A model generated the notes under the pieces. The model was given only the letters and a program-made list of their open reading frames with translations, did no database searches and was not told the DNA's origin. From Verrucomicrobiota bacterium (GTDB lineage Bacteria; Verrucomicrobiota; Kiritimatiellia; CAIQIC01; JAGNIJ01): DNA of 64,000 nucleotides. The stretch is taken from contig JAKLGK010000008.1 of assembly GCA_022710725.1 (NCBI GenBank), positions 247,212-311,211 on the forward strand, written 5' to 3'. Numbering within the stretch: position 1 is the first letter of the stretch; each line of letters starts with the position of its first letter. The position numbers were made by a program, and so were the translations under genes. Below, piece after piece: positions 15,438 through 25,664 of this stretch.

Positions 15438-16811
15438 ATGAAATGCGATGCCGCGCGTCGGAACGGGTCCGGAATGCAACTGCTGGGTCTGCTGCCGCTG
15501 ATAGCCCTCGGGGGGCTGCTTGGCTACCTGCTGGCGGGAGATGTCTTCTCCGCTTCGGTTCGCAAGCTGGCCGCCTCGCTTAGCCTCGGGCTGGTGTGGG
15601 CCTACCTCTTTCTTCAGTGGATCGATCTCGTGGCCGAGTACTGGGCGCTGAAGCGCGACCCGGTGCCGGCGGACCTGGATGTCGCCGACCGGTCGGCCGT
15701 GGCGTCGCGGCTGGAGTCGCTGTGCGGCGGCTCCGCGGTCACCACCCGCGTGCGCCACCTGGTCAAGTCGTGGAGCCTGGGCTGGCATCCCCGGCAGGTC
15801 ATGGGCCTGGCGGGCTTCCAGAGCGCCCAGGCGAAGGGCCAGCTCTATGGCGGCGTCGTGTTCGCGCTGATCCTGCTGGGGGTGGCCGTCTGGCTTCAGG
15901 GGAACTCGCTCTGGTTCTGGGCCGCCATGCTGCTGCTCGGCCTGACCGTGCTGGCGCGCCAGACACTGCAGCTGCGCGTGGATCGCTACATCGAGTGCCG
16001 GCTCCTCGCCTGCCTGCCCGGCAATATTCCGCAGACCGCCATGACCGCGGCCGACCTGGCCGGCGCCCTGGGCGGCGCGATCCAGTCCGCGTTCAAGAAC
16101 CATGTGCCGCAGCCCGATGCGATGGCCGCCGCGATGCGGACGGCCATGGACGGCGCCATGCAGCAGGTGGCCGGCGCGATTGAGAAGCTGCAGAAGAGCC
16201 TGGGCGAGGGGCAGGGGGCCGTGGTGGAGAAGTGGACCCAGGCGGTTCACGGCGCGGCCAGCGACCTCAAGGGCCTGCAGGAAGCGCTCAAGGCGGCCAC
16301 CGGCGACCTCAAGAGCGGCCTGGCGTCGGCCAGCGGCGATCTCAAGGGCAGCCTGGCCACGGGCGCCGAGCAGTGGAAATCCGTCCTGCAGGGCCACGCC
16401 CAGAGCCTGGCCGCCGGCACGGAGCAGTGGAAGGGTGTCCTTCAGAACCACGCGCAGAGCCTGGACAAGTCCCTGGCCGCCGTGCCGGGCCAGTTGGCCA
16501 AGACCTACGGCGAGGGCGCCGGCCAGGTCGTCGCGGCGTTCAAGGACCACGCGGAGAAGATGGCCGCGGCCAGCCAGGGCATCCAGACCCAGCTCGACCG
16601 GATTGCGCAGCTCGGCAAGGAGATCGAGAAGGTCCTGCACGTCCAGCAGGCCGTGGATGGCACGCTCAAGGCCGTCGCCGCCACCGAGGAATTCCGCAAG
16701 ACGCTCGACACGCTCAACAAGCACGTCGAGGCGTCGGACAAGCTGCTGCGCGAGGCGGCCCGGCCCAAGACCATCCGGCTTGTCGAGAGCGACGACGACG
16801 CCAAGGGCTGA
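15438..16811 (+). CDS. Four-helix membrane protein with long helical tail
   Basis: 457 residues; ATG preceded by GGGGGAG. Two transmembrane helices near the N-terminus (about 14-34 and 46-64), a loop of ~70 residues, two more helices (about 137-153 and 157-173), then ~270 residues that are almost wholly helical, with apolipoprotein-like and coiled-coil repeats (SVLQGHAQSLAAGTEQWKG and GVLQNHAQSLDKSL). The tail ends in an acidic SDDDAKG. Arrangement resembles MotA/ExbB-type channel proteins that carry a long cytoplasmic tail (such as ZorA of the Zorya defence system), but I see no convincing MotA/TolQ signature and no MotB-like partner, so function is unknown. Promoter and terminator make it a single-gene unit. 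Confidence 0.7.
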   Translation: MKCDAARRNGSGMQLLGLLPLIALGGLLGYLLAGDVFSASVRKLAASLSLGLVWAYLFLQWIDLVAEYWALKRDPVPADLDVADRSAVASRLESLCGGSAVTTRVRHLVKSWSLGWHPRQVMGLAGFQSAQAKGQLYGGVVFALILLGVAVWLQGNSLWFWAAMLLLGLTVLARQTLQLRVDRYIECRLLACLPGNIPQTAMTAADLAGALGGAIQSAFKNHVPQPDAMAAAMRTAMDGAMQQVAGAIEKLQKSLGEGQGAVVEKWTQAVHGAASDLKGLQEALKAATGDLKSGLASASGDLKGSLATGAEQWKSVLQGHAQSLAAGTEQWKGVLQNHAQSLDKSLAAVPGQLAKTYGEGAGQVVAAFKDHAEKMAAASQGIQTQLDRIAQLGKEIEKVLHVQQAVDGTLKAVAATEEFRKTLDTLNKHVEASDKLLREAARPKTIRLVESDDDAKG

Positions 16812-16835
16812 TCGAAGAAGCGGCGGCGGAGAGAA

Positions 16836-16868
16836 GCGGGCGTCCGGCGTTTCCGGGCGCCCGTTTTA
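16836..16868 (+). terminator. Rho-independent terminator
   Basis: GCGGGCGTCCGG (16836-16847), five-base loop, CCGGGCGCCCGT (16853-16864), then a T-run. It ends the helical-tail membrane protein gene. Confidence 0.75.
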
Positions 16869-16879
16869 TCATCCGCCCG

Positions 16880-17323
16880 TCAGGCTTCTTCCGCCGGCGG
16901 CACGCCGGCCGGGGGCGGTCGGATCTTGTTTACGCGCAGGGGGAATCGCACCTTGAGATCGCCTTCCAGCAGGATCTCGATCCAGTGCGTGCCCTCTTCC
17001 TGGAATACGACGTTCATGAAGGCCTCGATGTTCGTCGCCGTGGCCTCCGCGTTGGGCAGGCGCACGGGGATGTCCTTGCCTTCCGCCAGCACGGACAGGC
17101 CGTCCGGGCGCAGGACGCGCGTGCGCTGCTTGAATACGCCCTCGCCGCTGCACCAGCGGGTGACCATGAAGAGCCGCGGGTAGACGAGCGGGAACTTGGG
17201 CGCGCCGATGGCGTCGAAGAGCCCGATCAGGATGAACTTGCCGTTCCGCTCCTGCCGCACGTCATCGCAGAGGATGCTCGACTGGAGATCCGGTATCATG
17301 CCGGCGGTCTTCTTCGTTCCCAT
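16880..17323 (-). CDS. Conserved hypothetical protein, DUF6941-like
   Basis: 147 residues, no signal peptide or membrane helix. Segments SSILCDDVRQERNGKFILIGLFD, LFMVTRWCSGEG and GTHWIEILLEGDL give an all-beta pattern that I associate with the DUF6941 family, in which the sequence opens with a CDDVR-type motif and an IGLFD/IGVYD strand. Function unknown. The ATG at 17299 is an alternative start. It ends next to the terminator of the convergent upstream gene and precedes nothing on its own strand, so probably monocistronic. Confidence 0.65.
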   Translation of the reverse strand: MGTKKTAGMIPDLQSSILCDDVRQERNGKFILIGLFDAIGAPKFPLVYPRLFMVTRWCSGEGVFKQRTRVLRPDGLSVLAEGKDIPVRLPNAEATATNIEAFMNVVFQEEGTHWIEILLEGDLKVRFPLRVNKIRPPPAGVPPAEEA

Positions 17324-17378
17324 GGCCCGAGTATGCGCGAGCGGCCCCCGAAAGAGAAGCGGGAAAGAAATCGGGGCG

Positions 17379-19469
17379 TCAGCCCCGCACCTTCTTTTCC
17401 TTCCGCCGCTTCTCGACGATGGTCTCCGCGAGCGCGTCGGGGACCGCCTCGTAGTGCTCGAAGTGCATGGAGAACGAGGCGCGGCCCTGGGTCAGGGTGC
17501 GCAGCGCGTTGGCGTAGCCGAACATCTCGGCGAGCGGCACGAGGCCCTCGATGATCTGCAGGTCGCCCTTCCGGGTCATGGACTCGATGCGGCCGCGCCG
17601 CTGGCAGATGGAGCTGGCGCACGGCCCCATGAACTCCTCCGGCGCGACGACCTCGACGGACATGACGGGCTCGAGCAGTTCGGGCTGTCCCTTGAGGAAC
17701 ATCTGCTTGAACGCGATGCGCGCGGCCTCCTGGAACGCGAAATCGTTGGAGTCCACCTCGTGGTACGATCCGTCGTAGAGCGAGACCCGCAGGTCCACCA
17801 CCGGATACCCCGCGTACGGGCCGGAGCGCAGGGCCCTGACCACGCCCTTCTCGACGGACGGGATGTACTGCAGCGGGATGCGCCCCCCGACCACGTCGTT
17901 GACGAATTCGAAGCCGTCGCCGGGAGGCAGGGGCTCCATTTTCATGCAGACGTGGCCATACTGGCCGCGCCCGCCGGATTGCTTGATGTATTTGCCTTCG
18001 CCTTCCACGGGGACGGTCGCGGTCTCGCGGTAGGCCACCTCGGGGCGCCCCACCTTCGCCGCCACGTTGAACTCGCGTTTCAGGCGGTCCACGATGATCT
18101 CGAGGTGCAGCTCGCCCATGCCCGAGATGATCGTCTCGGACGTCTCGGCGTCGAACGCCACGGTGAACGTGGGATCTTCGTCCGCCAGCCGGTGCAGCGC
18201 CTCGCCCAGCCGCTCGGAATCCCCCTGGGTTTCCGGGGCGATGCTGATGGACACGACGGGCGCCGGGAATTCGATGGCCTCGAGGTGGATGGGCTGGGCC
18301 TCGGTGCAGAGCGTGTCGCCGGTTCGCGTGTCGCTGAGCCCCACCACGGCGACGATGTCGCCCGTGAAGGCCTCGGTGATCACTTCCTGACGGTTGGCGT
18401 GCATGCGGAACAGCCGGCTGATGCGCTGGGTCTTGTCGCGGCTGCTGTTCAGCACGGTGCACCCGGATTCCAGGCGGCCGGAGTAGATGCGGATGTAGGT
18501 CAGCTTGCCCATGTGTTTGTCCGACACCACCTTGAAGGCGAGCGCGGAGAAGGGGTCCTCGTCCGTCGGTTCCCTCTTGTTGGCCTCGGGTTCCCGGGCG
18601 CAGATGATGGGCGGGATCTCGTTGGGGGCGGGGAGGCAGCGGATGACGCCGTCCAGAAGGCGCTGGATACCCTTGTTCTTGAACGCCGAGCCGCAGTAGA
18701 CCGGGACCACGCGGCGGGCGATGGTCGCCTTGCGCAGGATGCCCAGGATCTCGTCCTTGGTCAGGTCGCCCTTCTCCACGAATTTCTCGAGGAGGGCGTC
18801 GTCCTGTTCGGCGCACTTCTCCACGAGGTTGGCGCGCCATTTCCGGGCCTTTTCCATCTTGTCCGCCGGAATGCTCTCCTCCCGGAATGTGACGCCCTGG
18901 TTGTCCCCATCGTAATAGAGGGCCTTCATGGAAACCAGGTCGATGATGCCTTGGAACGCCTCTTCCTTGCCGATGGGCACCACGACGGGGACGGCATTGG
19001 CGCCCAGGTCGTTCTGGATTTCCTCCAGGACGGCGAAGAAATCCGCGCCCACGCGGTCCATCTTGTTGACGAACGCGATCTTGGGGACGTTGTACTTTTC
19101 GCTCTGGTGCCAGACCTTTTCCGCCTGGGGCTCCACGCCGCCGACGGCGCAGAAGAGGGCGATGGCGCCGTCCAGCACGCGCAGGCTGCGCTCGACCTCG
19201 ACGGTGAAATCCACGTGGCCGGGGGTGTCGATCAGCGTGATCCGGTGATCGCGCCACAGGGTCGTCGTGGCGGCGGAGGTGATGGTGATGCCGCGCTCCC
19301 GCTCCTGGGGCATCCAGTCGAGCTGGGCGGCGCCGTCGTGCACCTCGCCGAGTTTATGCGTCTTTCCCGTGAAAAAGAGGATGCGCTCGCTGACGGTGGT
19401 CTTGCCGGCATCGATGTGCGCCATGATGCCGATGTTGCGTATGTTCGAAAGCTGTACCTGTCTGGGCAT
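17379..19469 (-). CDS. fusA: Translation elongation factor G
   Basis: 696 residues, the normal length. GTPase motifs: AHIDAGKTT (G1), [10 protein letters not shown] (G2), DTPGHVDF (G3), NKMD (G4), CGSAFKNKG (G5). Domains II-V follow in order, including GRGQYGHV in domain IV and the domain V segment [24 protein letters not shown] moves tRNA and mRNA through the ribosome. It stands alone, away from rpsL/rpsG/tuf, so it may be a second EF-G paralogue; the switch I and domain IV sequences look standard, so I keep the general name. Ribosome site GGAAGG ahead of the ATG. Confidence 0.93.
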   Translation of the reverse strand: MPRQVQLSNIRNIGIMAHIDAGKTTVSERILFFTGKTHKLGEVHDGAAQLDWMPQERERGITITSAATTTLWRDHRITLIDTPGHVDFTVEVERSLRVLDGAIALFCAVGGVEPQAEKVWHQSEKYNVPKIAFVNKMDRVGADFFAVLEEIQNDLGANAVPVVVPIGKEEAFQGIIDLVSMKALYYDGDNQGVTFREESIPADKMEKARKWRANLVEKCAEQDDALLEKFVEKGDLTKDEILGILRKATIARRVVPVYCGSAFKNKGIQRLLDGVIRCLPAPNEIPPIICAREPEANKREPTDEDPFSALAFKVVSDKHMGKLTYIRIYSGRLESGCTVLNSSRDKTQRISRLFRMHANRQEVITEAFTGDIVAVVGLSDTRTGDTLCTEAQPIHLEAIEFPAPVVSISIAPETQGDSERLGEALHRLADEDPTFTVAFDAETSETIISGMGELHLEIIVDRLKREFNVAAKVGRPEVAYRETATVPVEGEGKYIKQSGGRGQYGHVCMKMEPLPPGDGFEFVNDVVGGRIPLQYIPSVEKGVVRALRSGPYAGYPVVDLRVSLYDGSYHEVDSNDFAFQEAARIAFKQMFLKGQPELLEPVMSVEVVAPEEFMGPCASSICQRRGRIESMTRKGDLQIIEGLVPLAEMFGYANALRTLTQGRASFSMHFEHYEAVPDALAETIVEKRRKEKKVRG

Positions 19470-19690
19470 GGTGTTTTCCTTCCCGCGGGGGTCAATCGCG
19501 GTTTTCGCGAGGTCTTCCCGGCCGTAAAAAGGTCGCGACTATGCCGGGGGAACCCCCGGCAGGCAAGAGAAAAAGCGCTAAACCCGGCCGTTTCCCGGCG
19601 GGGAAAAATCTTTTTTTGGCATCGGGCTCCCGGATGGGCTATAAGGAGTTCCGGTACCATGGCGGAAGATTTCGGCGATCCCGCGGAGCG

Positions 19691-22600
19691 ATGAATTTGA
19701 AGACCGTGCCGTTTGTCCATTTGCATTTTCACACGTCGTACAGCCTGCTGGACGGGGCCTGCCAGCCGGACCGCGTGATGGAACGGGCGCAGGAACTCGG
19801 CATGACGGCCGTGGCCATCACCGATCACGGCGTGCTCTACGGCATCGTGGACTTCTACAAGCAGGCGCGCAGCCGCGGGATCAAGCCCGTGCTGGGCTGC
19901 GAGGTGTACGTGGCGTCCGACGGCCGGCGGGAGCGGAACACGAACGCCCCGCGGCATCACTTGGTGCTGCTGGCCGAGAACTTGCAGGGCTGGCACAACC
20001 TCGTGCGCCTCGTCTCCCTCGCGCACCTCGAGGGCTTCTACTACAAGCCGCGCATCGACAAGGAACTGCTGGCGCAGCACCACGAAGGGCTGATCGGGCT
20101 CGCGAGCTGCCTGCACGGCGAGGTGGCGGCGGCCTGCGCGCACGAGGATCCGGCCGCAGCGGAGCGCGCCGCCCGGTCCTACACGGAGATCCTGGGGCCC
20201 GGCAACTTTTTCCTGGAGATTCAGGACCACGGCCTGCCCGAGCAGAAGATCGCCAACCGGGGCATCCTGGAGGTCGCCCGCCGCACCGGCCTGCCGGTCG
20301 TCGCCACCAACGACGTGCATTACCTCCGCCCGGAACATGCCGAGGCCCACGAAGTGCTGCTCTGCCTCCAGACGCAGACCGTCATGACCGACCCGAAGCG
20401 CATGCGTTACGCCTCCGACCAGTTCTTCATGAAGAGCGGCGAGGAAATGCAGCGCCTGTTCCCCGACCATCCCGAGGTCCTGGCGAACACCGTCGAGATC
20501 GCGGAGCGCTGCAACGTCGAGCTGCGGCTGGAGAGGGACCTCCATTTCCCGCGCTACGAGATCCCGGGCGGCAAGGACGAGAAATCCTACCTCGAGCAGC
20601 TGGGCCGGGAGGGGCTCCGGCGGCGGTACGGCATCGAGGACCTCGACCACCCGAAGAACGAGCAGGAGAAAAAAATCCGCGACCGGTTCCATTTCGAGCT
20701 GGGCGTGATCGAGAAGACCCGGTTCCTCAACTATTTCCTCGTGGTCTGGGACTTCGTCCGGTTCGCCCACGAGCAGCATATCCCTGTCGGGCCCGGCCGC
20801 GGGTCCGGCGCGGGCAGCATCGTGGCGTACGCGCTGGGCATCACGGGCATCGACCCGCTGCGGTACAACCTGATCTTCGAGCGGTTCCTGAACCCCGAGC
20901 GCATCTCGCCGCCGGATTTCGACATCGACTTTTGCCAGGCCCGGCGCGGCGAGGTGATCGACTACGTCCGCGAGAAGTACGGGCGCGACAACGTCGCGCA
21001 GATCATCACCTTCGGCAGCCTCGGCGCCAAAACGGTCATCCGGGACATCGGGCGCGTGCTGGAGATCCCGCTTGGCGAGTGCGACCGACTGGCCAAGATG
21101 GTTCCGGACGATCCCAAGATGACGCTGGAAATCGCGCTCAAGCAGAATCCCGAGTTCCGCAAGGCCCGCGACACCGAGGACCACGCGCGGCACATCCTCA
21201 AGTACGCCGAGGTGCTCGAAGGGCTGCCCCGGAATCCCGGCACCCATGCCGCCGGCGTGGTGATCGGCGAAAAGCCCCTGATCGAGCTGGTGCCGCTCCA
21301 GCGGGACAAGGATGGCGAGGTCATCACGCAGTTCGAGATGGAGCCCCTCGGCGAGATCGGCCTGTTGAAGATGGACTTCCTCGGGCTGAAGACCCTCACC
21401 GTCATCCAGGAGGCCGTCGACCTCGTCCGGGCCGGGCGCGGCGTCGAGCTGGACATGGCGAACCTGCCCATGGACGACGCGGCGACGTTCGACCTGCTCA
21501 ACCGCGGCGACACCGTCGGCGTGTTCCAGGTGGAAAGCAAGGGGATGCGCGACCTGCTGCGGCGCATCGGGCTGACGCGGTTTGAGGATCTCATCGCCAT
21601 GATCGCCCTCTTCCGCCCCGGCCCCATGAACATGCTGGACGACTACGTCAACCGCAAGCACGGCAAGGTGAAGCTCACGTACGACCACCCCCTGATGGAG
21701 CCGATCCTGCGGGAGACCTATGGCGTCATGCTCTATCAGGAGCAGGTCCAGCAGGTGGCCAACGTGCTGGCCGGCTTCAGCCTGGGCCAGGGCGACATCC
21801 TCCGCCGCGCGATGGGCAAGAAGAAAAAGGAAGTCATGGACGAGATGGAGGAGAAATTCGTCCAGGGCTGCCAGAAGACCAACCACGTTCCGCCCCGCGT
21901 CGCCAAGAAGGTGTTCGAGGACATCTCCCGGTTCGCCGGCTACGGCTTCAACAAGTCGCACAGCGCGGCATACGCCGTCCTGTCCTACCAGACCGCGTGG
22001 CTCAAGGTGCACTACCCCGTGGAGTTCATGGCCGCGCTGCTCTCGAGCGAAATAGGGAACACGGACAAGCTGCCCTTGCTGGTGGCCGAGGGCAAGGAGA
22101 TGGGCATCGAGATCCTGCCGCCGAACGTCAACGACAGCGACGTGCGGTTCAAGCCCGTCGGCGACGCCATCCGATTCGGCATGGCGGGGGTGAAGAACGT
22201 CGGTACCGGCGCCGTCGCGGCGATCGTTGCCGAGCGCACGGCGCGCGGCCCGTTCAAGGGCCTGGTGGATTTCTGCGGGCGCGTGGACGCCCAGCTCGTC
22301 AACAAGAAGACGCTGGAGAGCCTGGTCAAGTGCGGGGCCTTTGACTTCAGCGGGATGTCGCGCGGGCGGCTCTTCGCCGGCCTGGACTTTGCCGTGAGCC
22401 ACGCCGCGGCCATGCAGCGGGACAAGCGAAGCGGGCAGACCTCGCTCTTCGACCTCCTCGCCCCGACGGAAGGGACGCCCGTCCAGGACGAGTTGCCCCC
22501 GGGCGAGCCGTGGCCGGAAAGCCAGATGCTGGCCGCGGAGCGGGAGCTGCTGGGTTTCTACATTTCCGGCCACCCGCTGACCGCCTACGAATGGGCGCTG

Positions 22601-23221
22601 CGGACCTTCGGGGTGGCGAACATGGCGGGGCTGGAAGCCGTGCCATCCGGCGGCGCCGCGCGGGTCGGCGGCCTCGTCGCGCAGTTCCAGAAGAAATTCA
22701 CGAAGAAAGAAGAGAAGCCGATGGGCGTGTTCCGGCTGGAGCTGCTCGACGGCGCGGTGGAGGCGGTCGCCTTCCCGGAGGCCTTCCGCGAGTACGGGGT
22801 GCACCTCCAGGACGCCGCGCCCGTGATGCTCTGCGGCGTTGTCAAGAAAGGCGACCAGACCAAGATCGAGGTCCAGGAAATCTACCCGCTAAAGGACGTG
22901 CACCGGATGTTCGCCGAGCGTTTGAGCGTACACGTCTCCGCCGCCGGGCTCGACGACGCCAAGCTCTGGAAAATAAAGGAATTGCTGGCCCGTCATCCCG
23001 GGCCGACGCCGGTCACGCTCTGCCTGCAGTTCCCGACGGGCGAAAAGGTATTCGTCAAGGCGGATCGCACCTTTCACGTCGAGGCGGCGGAGGCTCTGGT
23101 CCGCGAGCTGGAGCACGTGGTGGGCGAGGAAGGCGTCTACGTCGAGGTCGTCAAGCGCGCGTGTCGCAAGAAAAACGGCGCGCGCAACGGGCGGGGCCGG
23201 TGGGGCGGGCGCCCGGAGTGA
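19691..23221 (+). CDS. dnaE: DNA polymerase III alpha subunit
   Basis: 1,176 residues from the ATG preceded by GCGGAG; 50 upstream codons are discarded because DnaE proteins begin with VHLHFHTSYSLLDG. PHP domain about 5-215 (HLHFHT, ITDHG). Palm: GPGRGSGAGSIVAYALGIT, catalytic pair in PDFDIDF and a third Asp in KMDFLGLKTL. Then the fingers (FQVESKGM), helix-hairpin-helix region (YGFNKSHSAAY) and a C-terminal OB fold (ARVGGLVAQFQKKFTKK). Replicative leading/lagging strand polymerase subunit in the cytoplasm, DnaE1 type by length. The divergent neighbour is fusA. Confidence 0.96.
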   Translation: MNLKTVPFVHLHFHTSYSLLDGACQPDRVMERAQELGMTAVAITDHGVLYGIVDFYKQARSRGIKPVLGCEVYVASDGRRERNTNAPRHHLVLLAENLQGWHNLVRLVSLAHLEGFYYKPRIDKELLAQHHEGLIGLASCLHGEVAAACAHEDPAAAERAARSYTEILGPGNFFLEIQDHGLPEQKIANRGILEVARRTGLPVVATNDVHYLRPEHAEAHEVLLCLQTQTVMTDPKRMRYASDQFFMKSGEEMQRLFPDHPEVLANTVEIAERCNVELRLERDLHFPRYEIPGGKDEKSYLEQLGREGLRRRYGIEDLDHPKNEQEKKIRDRFHFELGVIEKTRFLNYFLVVWDFVRFAHEQHIPVGPGRGSGAGSIVAYALGITGIDPLRYNLIFERFLNPERISPPDFDIDFCQARRGEVIDYVREKYGRDNVAQIITFGSLGAKTVIRDIGRVLEIPLGECDRLAKMVPDDPKMTLEIALKQNPEFRKARDTEDHARHILKYAEVLEGLPRNPGTHAAGVVIGEKPLIELVPLQRDKDGEVITQFEMEPLGEIGLLKMDFLGLKTLTVIQEAVDLVRAGRGVELDMANLPMDDAATFDLLNRGDTVGVFQVESKGMRDLLRRIGLTRFEDLIAMIALFRPGPMNMLDDYVNRKHGKVKLTYDHPLMEPILRETYGVMLYQEQVQQVANVLAGFSLGQGDILRRAMGKKKKEVMDEMEEKFVQGCQKTNHVPPRVAKKVFEDISRFAGYGFNKSHSAAYAVLSYQTAWLKVHYPVEFMAALLSSEIGNTDKLPLLVAEGKEMGIEILPPNVNDSDVRFKPVGDAIRFGMAGVKNVGTGAVAAIVAERTARGPFKGLVDFCGRVDAQLVNKKTLESLVKCGAFDFSGMSRGRLFAGLDFAVSHAAAMQRDKRSGQTSLFDLLAPTEGTPVQDELPPGEPWPESQMLAAERELLGFYISGHPLTAYEWALRTFGVANMAGLEAVPSGGAARVGGLVAQFQKKFTKKEEKPMGVFRLELLDGAVEAVAFPEAFREYGVHLQDAAPVMLCGVVKKGDQTKIEVQEIYPLKDVHRMFAERLSVHVSAAGLDDAKLWKIKELLARHPGPTPVTLCLQFPTGEKVFVKADRTFHVEAAEALVRELEHVVGEEGVYVEVVKRACRKKNGARNGRGRWGGRPE

Positions 23222-23237
23222 AGGCGGCGCGGCGGCG

Positions 23238-25166
23238 TCAGTGGATACTCAGCCAGTCGCGCACGGCCCCGGCGGCCGGGCCTTCCGGTTCCAGTCTCAG
23301 GAAGGCCTCGTAGTGCCGTCGGGCGAGTCCGTAGGTGCCGGCCTTTCCCGCGTAGAGAAGGCCGAGCGCATAGTGTGACGCCGCGTGGTCCGGATGGGCC
23401 TTGAGGAGCAGGGTGTACTGCTCCGCGGCGGCTTCCGGTTCGCCCTGCTCGGTGAGCAGCACGGCCAGGTTGTAGCGGGCGGCCACGAGGTCGGGCTGCC
23501 GCTCCAGGGCCAGCCGGTAAGCGTCCTTCGCGAGATCGAAATCCCGGCGGGAGGTGTAGACGATGCCCAGGTTGAAAAACGCCGTGGCGAAGGAGTCGTC
23601 GTTCTCGACGGCGCGCAGGTAGTAGAAGATGGCGCGATCCAGGTCGCCCTGCTGCTGGTAGGTGGTGCCGCGGTTATATGCCTGCACGGCCGCCTGCAGG
23701 TTCGGGGTGGCCGGGGGCTTGAACGGCACGTGTCGCGCGCCGTCGGCGTCTGCGGCCGTCGGCGCCGGGGCCTCGGGCCCGGGGGCCGGCGCGGGTTCCG
23801 CCGGGGGCCGGCGCGGCGGCTCCGTGCGGGGCGGCTGCAGGATCTTGAGCCGCTCGCGGGCGCGCACGACGCGAGGGTCGCCGGGGAATCGACGCTCGAA
23901 CTCGCGGTAGGTCCGCGCCGCGGGCTCGGGCATGTCCAGCGGATCGTCGTACAACGTGGCCTGGAGCCACAGCGCTTCCGGGTTGTCCGGCTCCTGCTGC
24001 ACGACCGCGCGGCAGGCCACGAGGGCCGCATCGAATTCGCCGGCCTTGACCGCCGCCTCGGCCAGCCCGAGTTGCGCCAGGGAGAACCGCGGGTCCAGTT
24101 CGACCGCCGTCTTGAAACAGTCCAGCGCCGCGTCCGCCTTGTCCTGCCCGGCCAGGAATCGTCCCAGCGCATAATGGGCCCTCGCCTGCTGCGGGGCCAG
24201 CCGGACCGCCTCCCGCAGGGCTTTTTCCTGCTTACCCGTATCGCGTTGCCGCTCTGCCCGGCCCGAGGCCTCCAGGCAGAGATGAAGCGCGGAGGACACA
24301 TGCCCCCGCGAGGCCTCGTCGGCGGCCTCCTTGAGCAAGGCCTCGAAGCTCTTCGCGGCCGGGGCGGGCGGCGGGGCGGGGGCGGGCGTCGGCTTTTCCG
24401 CCGCGAGATCCCCGAGGGCGTGTTCCGCATATTCCGCCTGGGGGCCCGTGCGCGCGACCGGATCGTTGCGCACCGACTCGATGTACTTCTCGAAATAGCT
24501 TTCCGCCTGTTTCGCGTCCTGTCCTTCATGCAGCCGGGCGAGGTTGAAGAGAGCTGGCGCGTAGCCGGCATCCTTTTCCAGGGACTGCATCAGGTAGAAC
24601 GCGGCCTGGTCCGGTTTCCCCGCGCGGGCCTCGACGCAGGCCCGCGCGTTGAGGATGCGGGCGGACTGCGGGGCGCGCGCCTGCGCCACCGACAATACGC
24701 GGCGCGCTTCCGCCCACTGTCCGGCCTGCGCGTAGATGGCGCCGATGAATTCCAGCGGGCGCGCATCGCCAGGCCGGGCGAGCGCGGCTTCCTGGAAGAG
24801 CGGCTCGGCGCGGGCCGGGTCGCCCCCCTCGAAGAAGATGACCCCTGTGTTGTAGAGCGATTCCGCCATCCCGGGCTTCAGCCGCTGGCAGGCCTCGAAG
24901 GCTTCCAGGGCCGGCTGCACCTGGCCCATGCGCCAGCAGGCGACGCCGAGGTAATGGTAGGCGACGGCGTTATCGGCGTGGCCCGGCCGGCGGGCGATCG
25001 ATTTTTCCAGCAGGGCCCGCGCCCGGACCCAGCGCTCGCGCTGGAACTCGGCCATGCCCCGATCGAACTCGCGCTCCCCGGGCGCGCCTCCGCACCCCCC
25101 GCAGAGGCCGGCGCACAAGGCGATCAGGCCGAACGCTCCCGCCAGCGATGGGAAAAGGGGCCGCAT
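23238..25166 (-). CDS. TPR-repeat exported lipoprotein-like protein
   Basis: 642 residues. The N-terminus is a hydrophobic signal followed by Cys (ALCAGLCGGCGG), probably a lipoprotein though the lipobox is not ideal. The rest is tetratricopeptide repeats in two blocks (about 30-240 and 300-440, then 500-640) separated by Pro/Ala-rich linkers; typical helices are AVAYHYLGVACWRMGQ, SLYNTGVIFFEGGD and ARYNLAVLLTEQGEPEAA. TPR proteins of this kind act as scaffolds in the periplasm or at the outer membrane. No catalytic domain. Convergent with dnaE with only 16 bases between. Confidence 0.85.
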   Translation of the reverse strand: MRPLFPSLAGAFGLIALCAGLCGGCGGAPGEREFDRGMAEFQRERWVRARALLEKSIARRPGHADNAVAYHYLGVACWRMGQVQPALEAFEACQRLKPGMAESLYNTGVIFFEGGDPARAEPLFQEAALARPGDARPLEFIGAIYAQAGQWAEARRVLSVAQARAPQSARILNARACVEARAGKPDQAAFYLMQSLEKDAGYAPALFNLARLHEGQDAKQAESYFEKYIESVRNDPVARTGPQAEYAEHALGDLAAEKPTPAPAPPPAPAAKSFEALLKEAADEASRGHVSSALHLCLEASGRAERQRDTGKQEKALREAVRLAPQQARAHYALGRFLAGQDKADAALDCFKTAVELDPRFSLAQLGLAEAAVKAGEFDAALVACRAVVQQEPDNPEALWLQATLYDDPLDMPEPAARTYREFERRFPGDPRVVRARERLKILQPPRTEPPRRPPAEPAPAPGPEAPAPTAADADGARHVPFKPPATPNLQAAVQAYNRGTTYQQQGDLDRAIFYYLRAVENDDSFATAFFNLGIVYTSRRDFDLAKDAYRLALERQPDLVAARYNLAVLLTEQGEPEAAAEQYTLLLKAHPDHAASHYALGLLYAGKAGTYGLARRHYEAFLRLEPEGPAAGAVRDWLSIH

Positions 25167-25233
25167 GATTATTACGTCTGTACCTGAAGGATAACGCAGC
25201 GGTGAGGTGCGGACAAGAAAAAGGCAGGCTTCT

Positions 25234-25614
25234 TCACCCCGCTGGCCCGGACTGGGCTGACCATCGTCCCGTTCCGTGCCGCCGGCGCCATAGCAAGGCG
25301 GCGCCCCACAGCAGCAGGCCGATCCCCAGGATGCCCGTCAACAGAAAGCGGCTCTCCCGGGGCGCGTGGTGAGTTCCATCGTACAGGCCGCCCCAGAGAT
25401 CCCGGTACGGGATATCCGACGACGCCCCCTTGCCATAGATGAAGAACGACAGCCCGGACATCATCAAGCCGGCGAGCAGGCAGCAAAAGGCCCACGCCCT
25501 GCGCGATGGGCCGTCCGTGCGATCTCGCGGCCCCGACGCCGCGCCCCTCGATGGCCCTCGCGGTTCTGGCAGGGGGCGATGTCCCGGCCGGTTAACGTTG
25601 CGTGCGTCGTTCAT
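25234..25614 (-). CDS. Small two-helix membrane protein
   Basis: 126 residues. A polar, Pro/Arg-rich N-terminal arm of about 40 residues is followed by a hydrophobic helix (WAFCCLLAGLMMSGLSFFIYG), an exported loop (YRDLWGGLYDGTHHAPRESR) and a second helix (FLLTGILGIGLLLWGAALLW) with a basic end. No family recognised. A GTG at 25641 is an alternative start; neither has a strong ribosome site. It could be in one transcript with the TPR gene downstream. Function unknown. Confidence 0.5.
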   Translation of the reverse strand: MNDARNVNRPGHRPLPEPRGPSRGAASGPRDRTDGPSRRAWAFCCLLAGLMMSGLSFFIYGKGASSDIPYRDLWGGLYDGTHHAPRESRFLLTGILGIGLLLWGAALLWRRRHGTGRWSAQSGPAG

Positions 25615-25664
25615 ATGGCGGCCAAGCGACGGAATGAACACACCCGAGCCTGTTTATTGTATGA

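Noticed and set aside
19232..22804. 1,190-codon minus-strand open frame opposite dnaE, and similar long frames opposite fusA, the DOMON protein and the MBG repeats
   Set aside because: High GC leaves few stops on the opposite strand; these frames are Arg/His/Gly-rich, have no motifs and mirror real genes.
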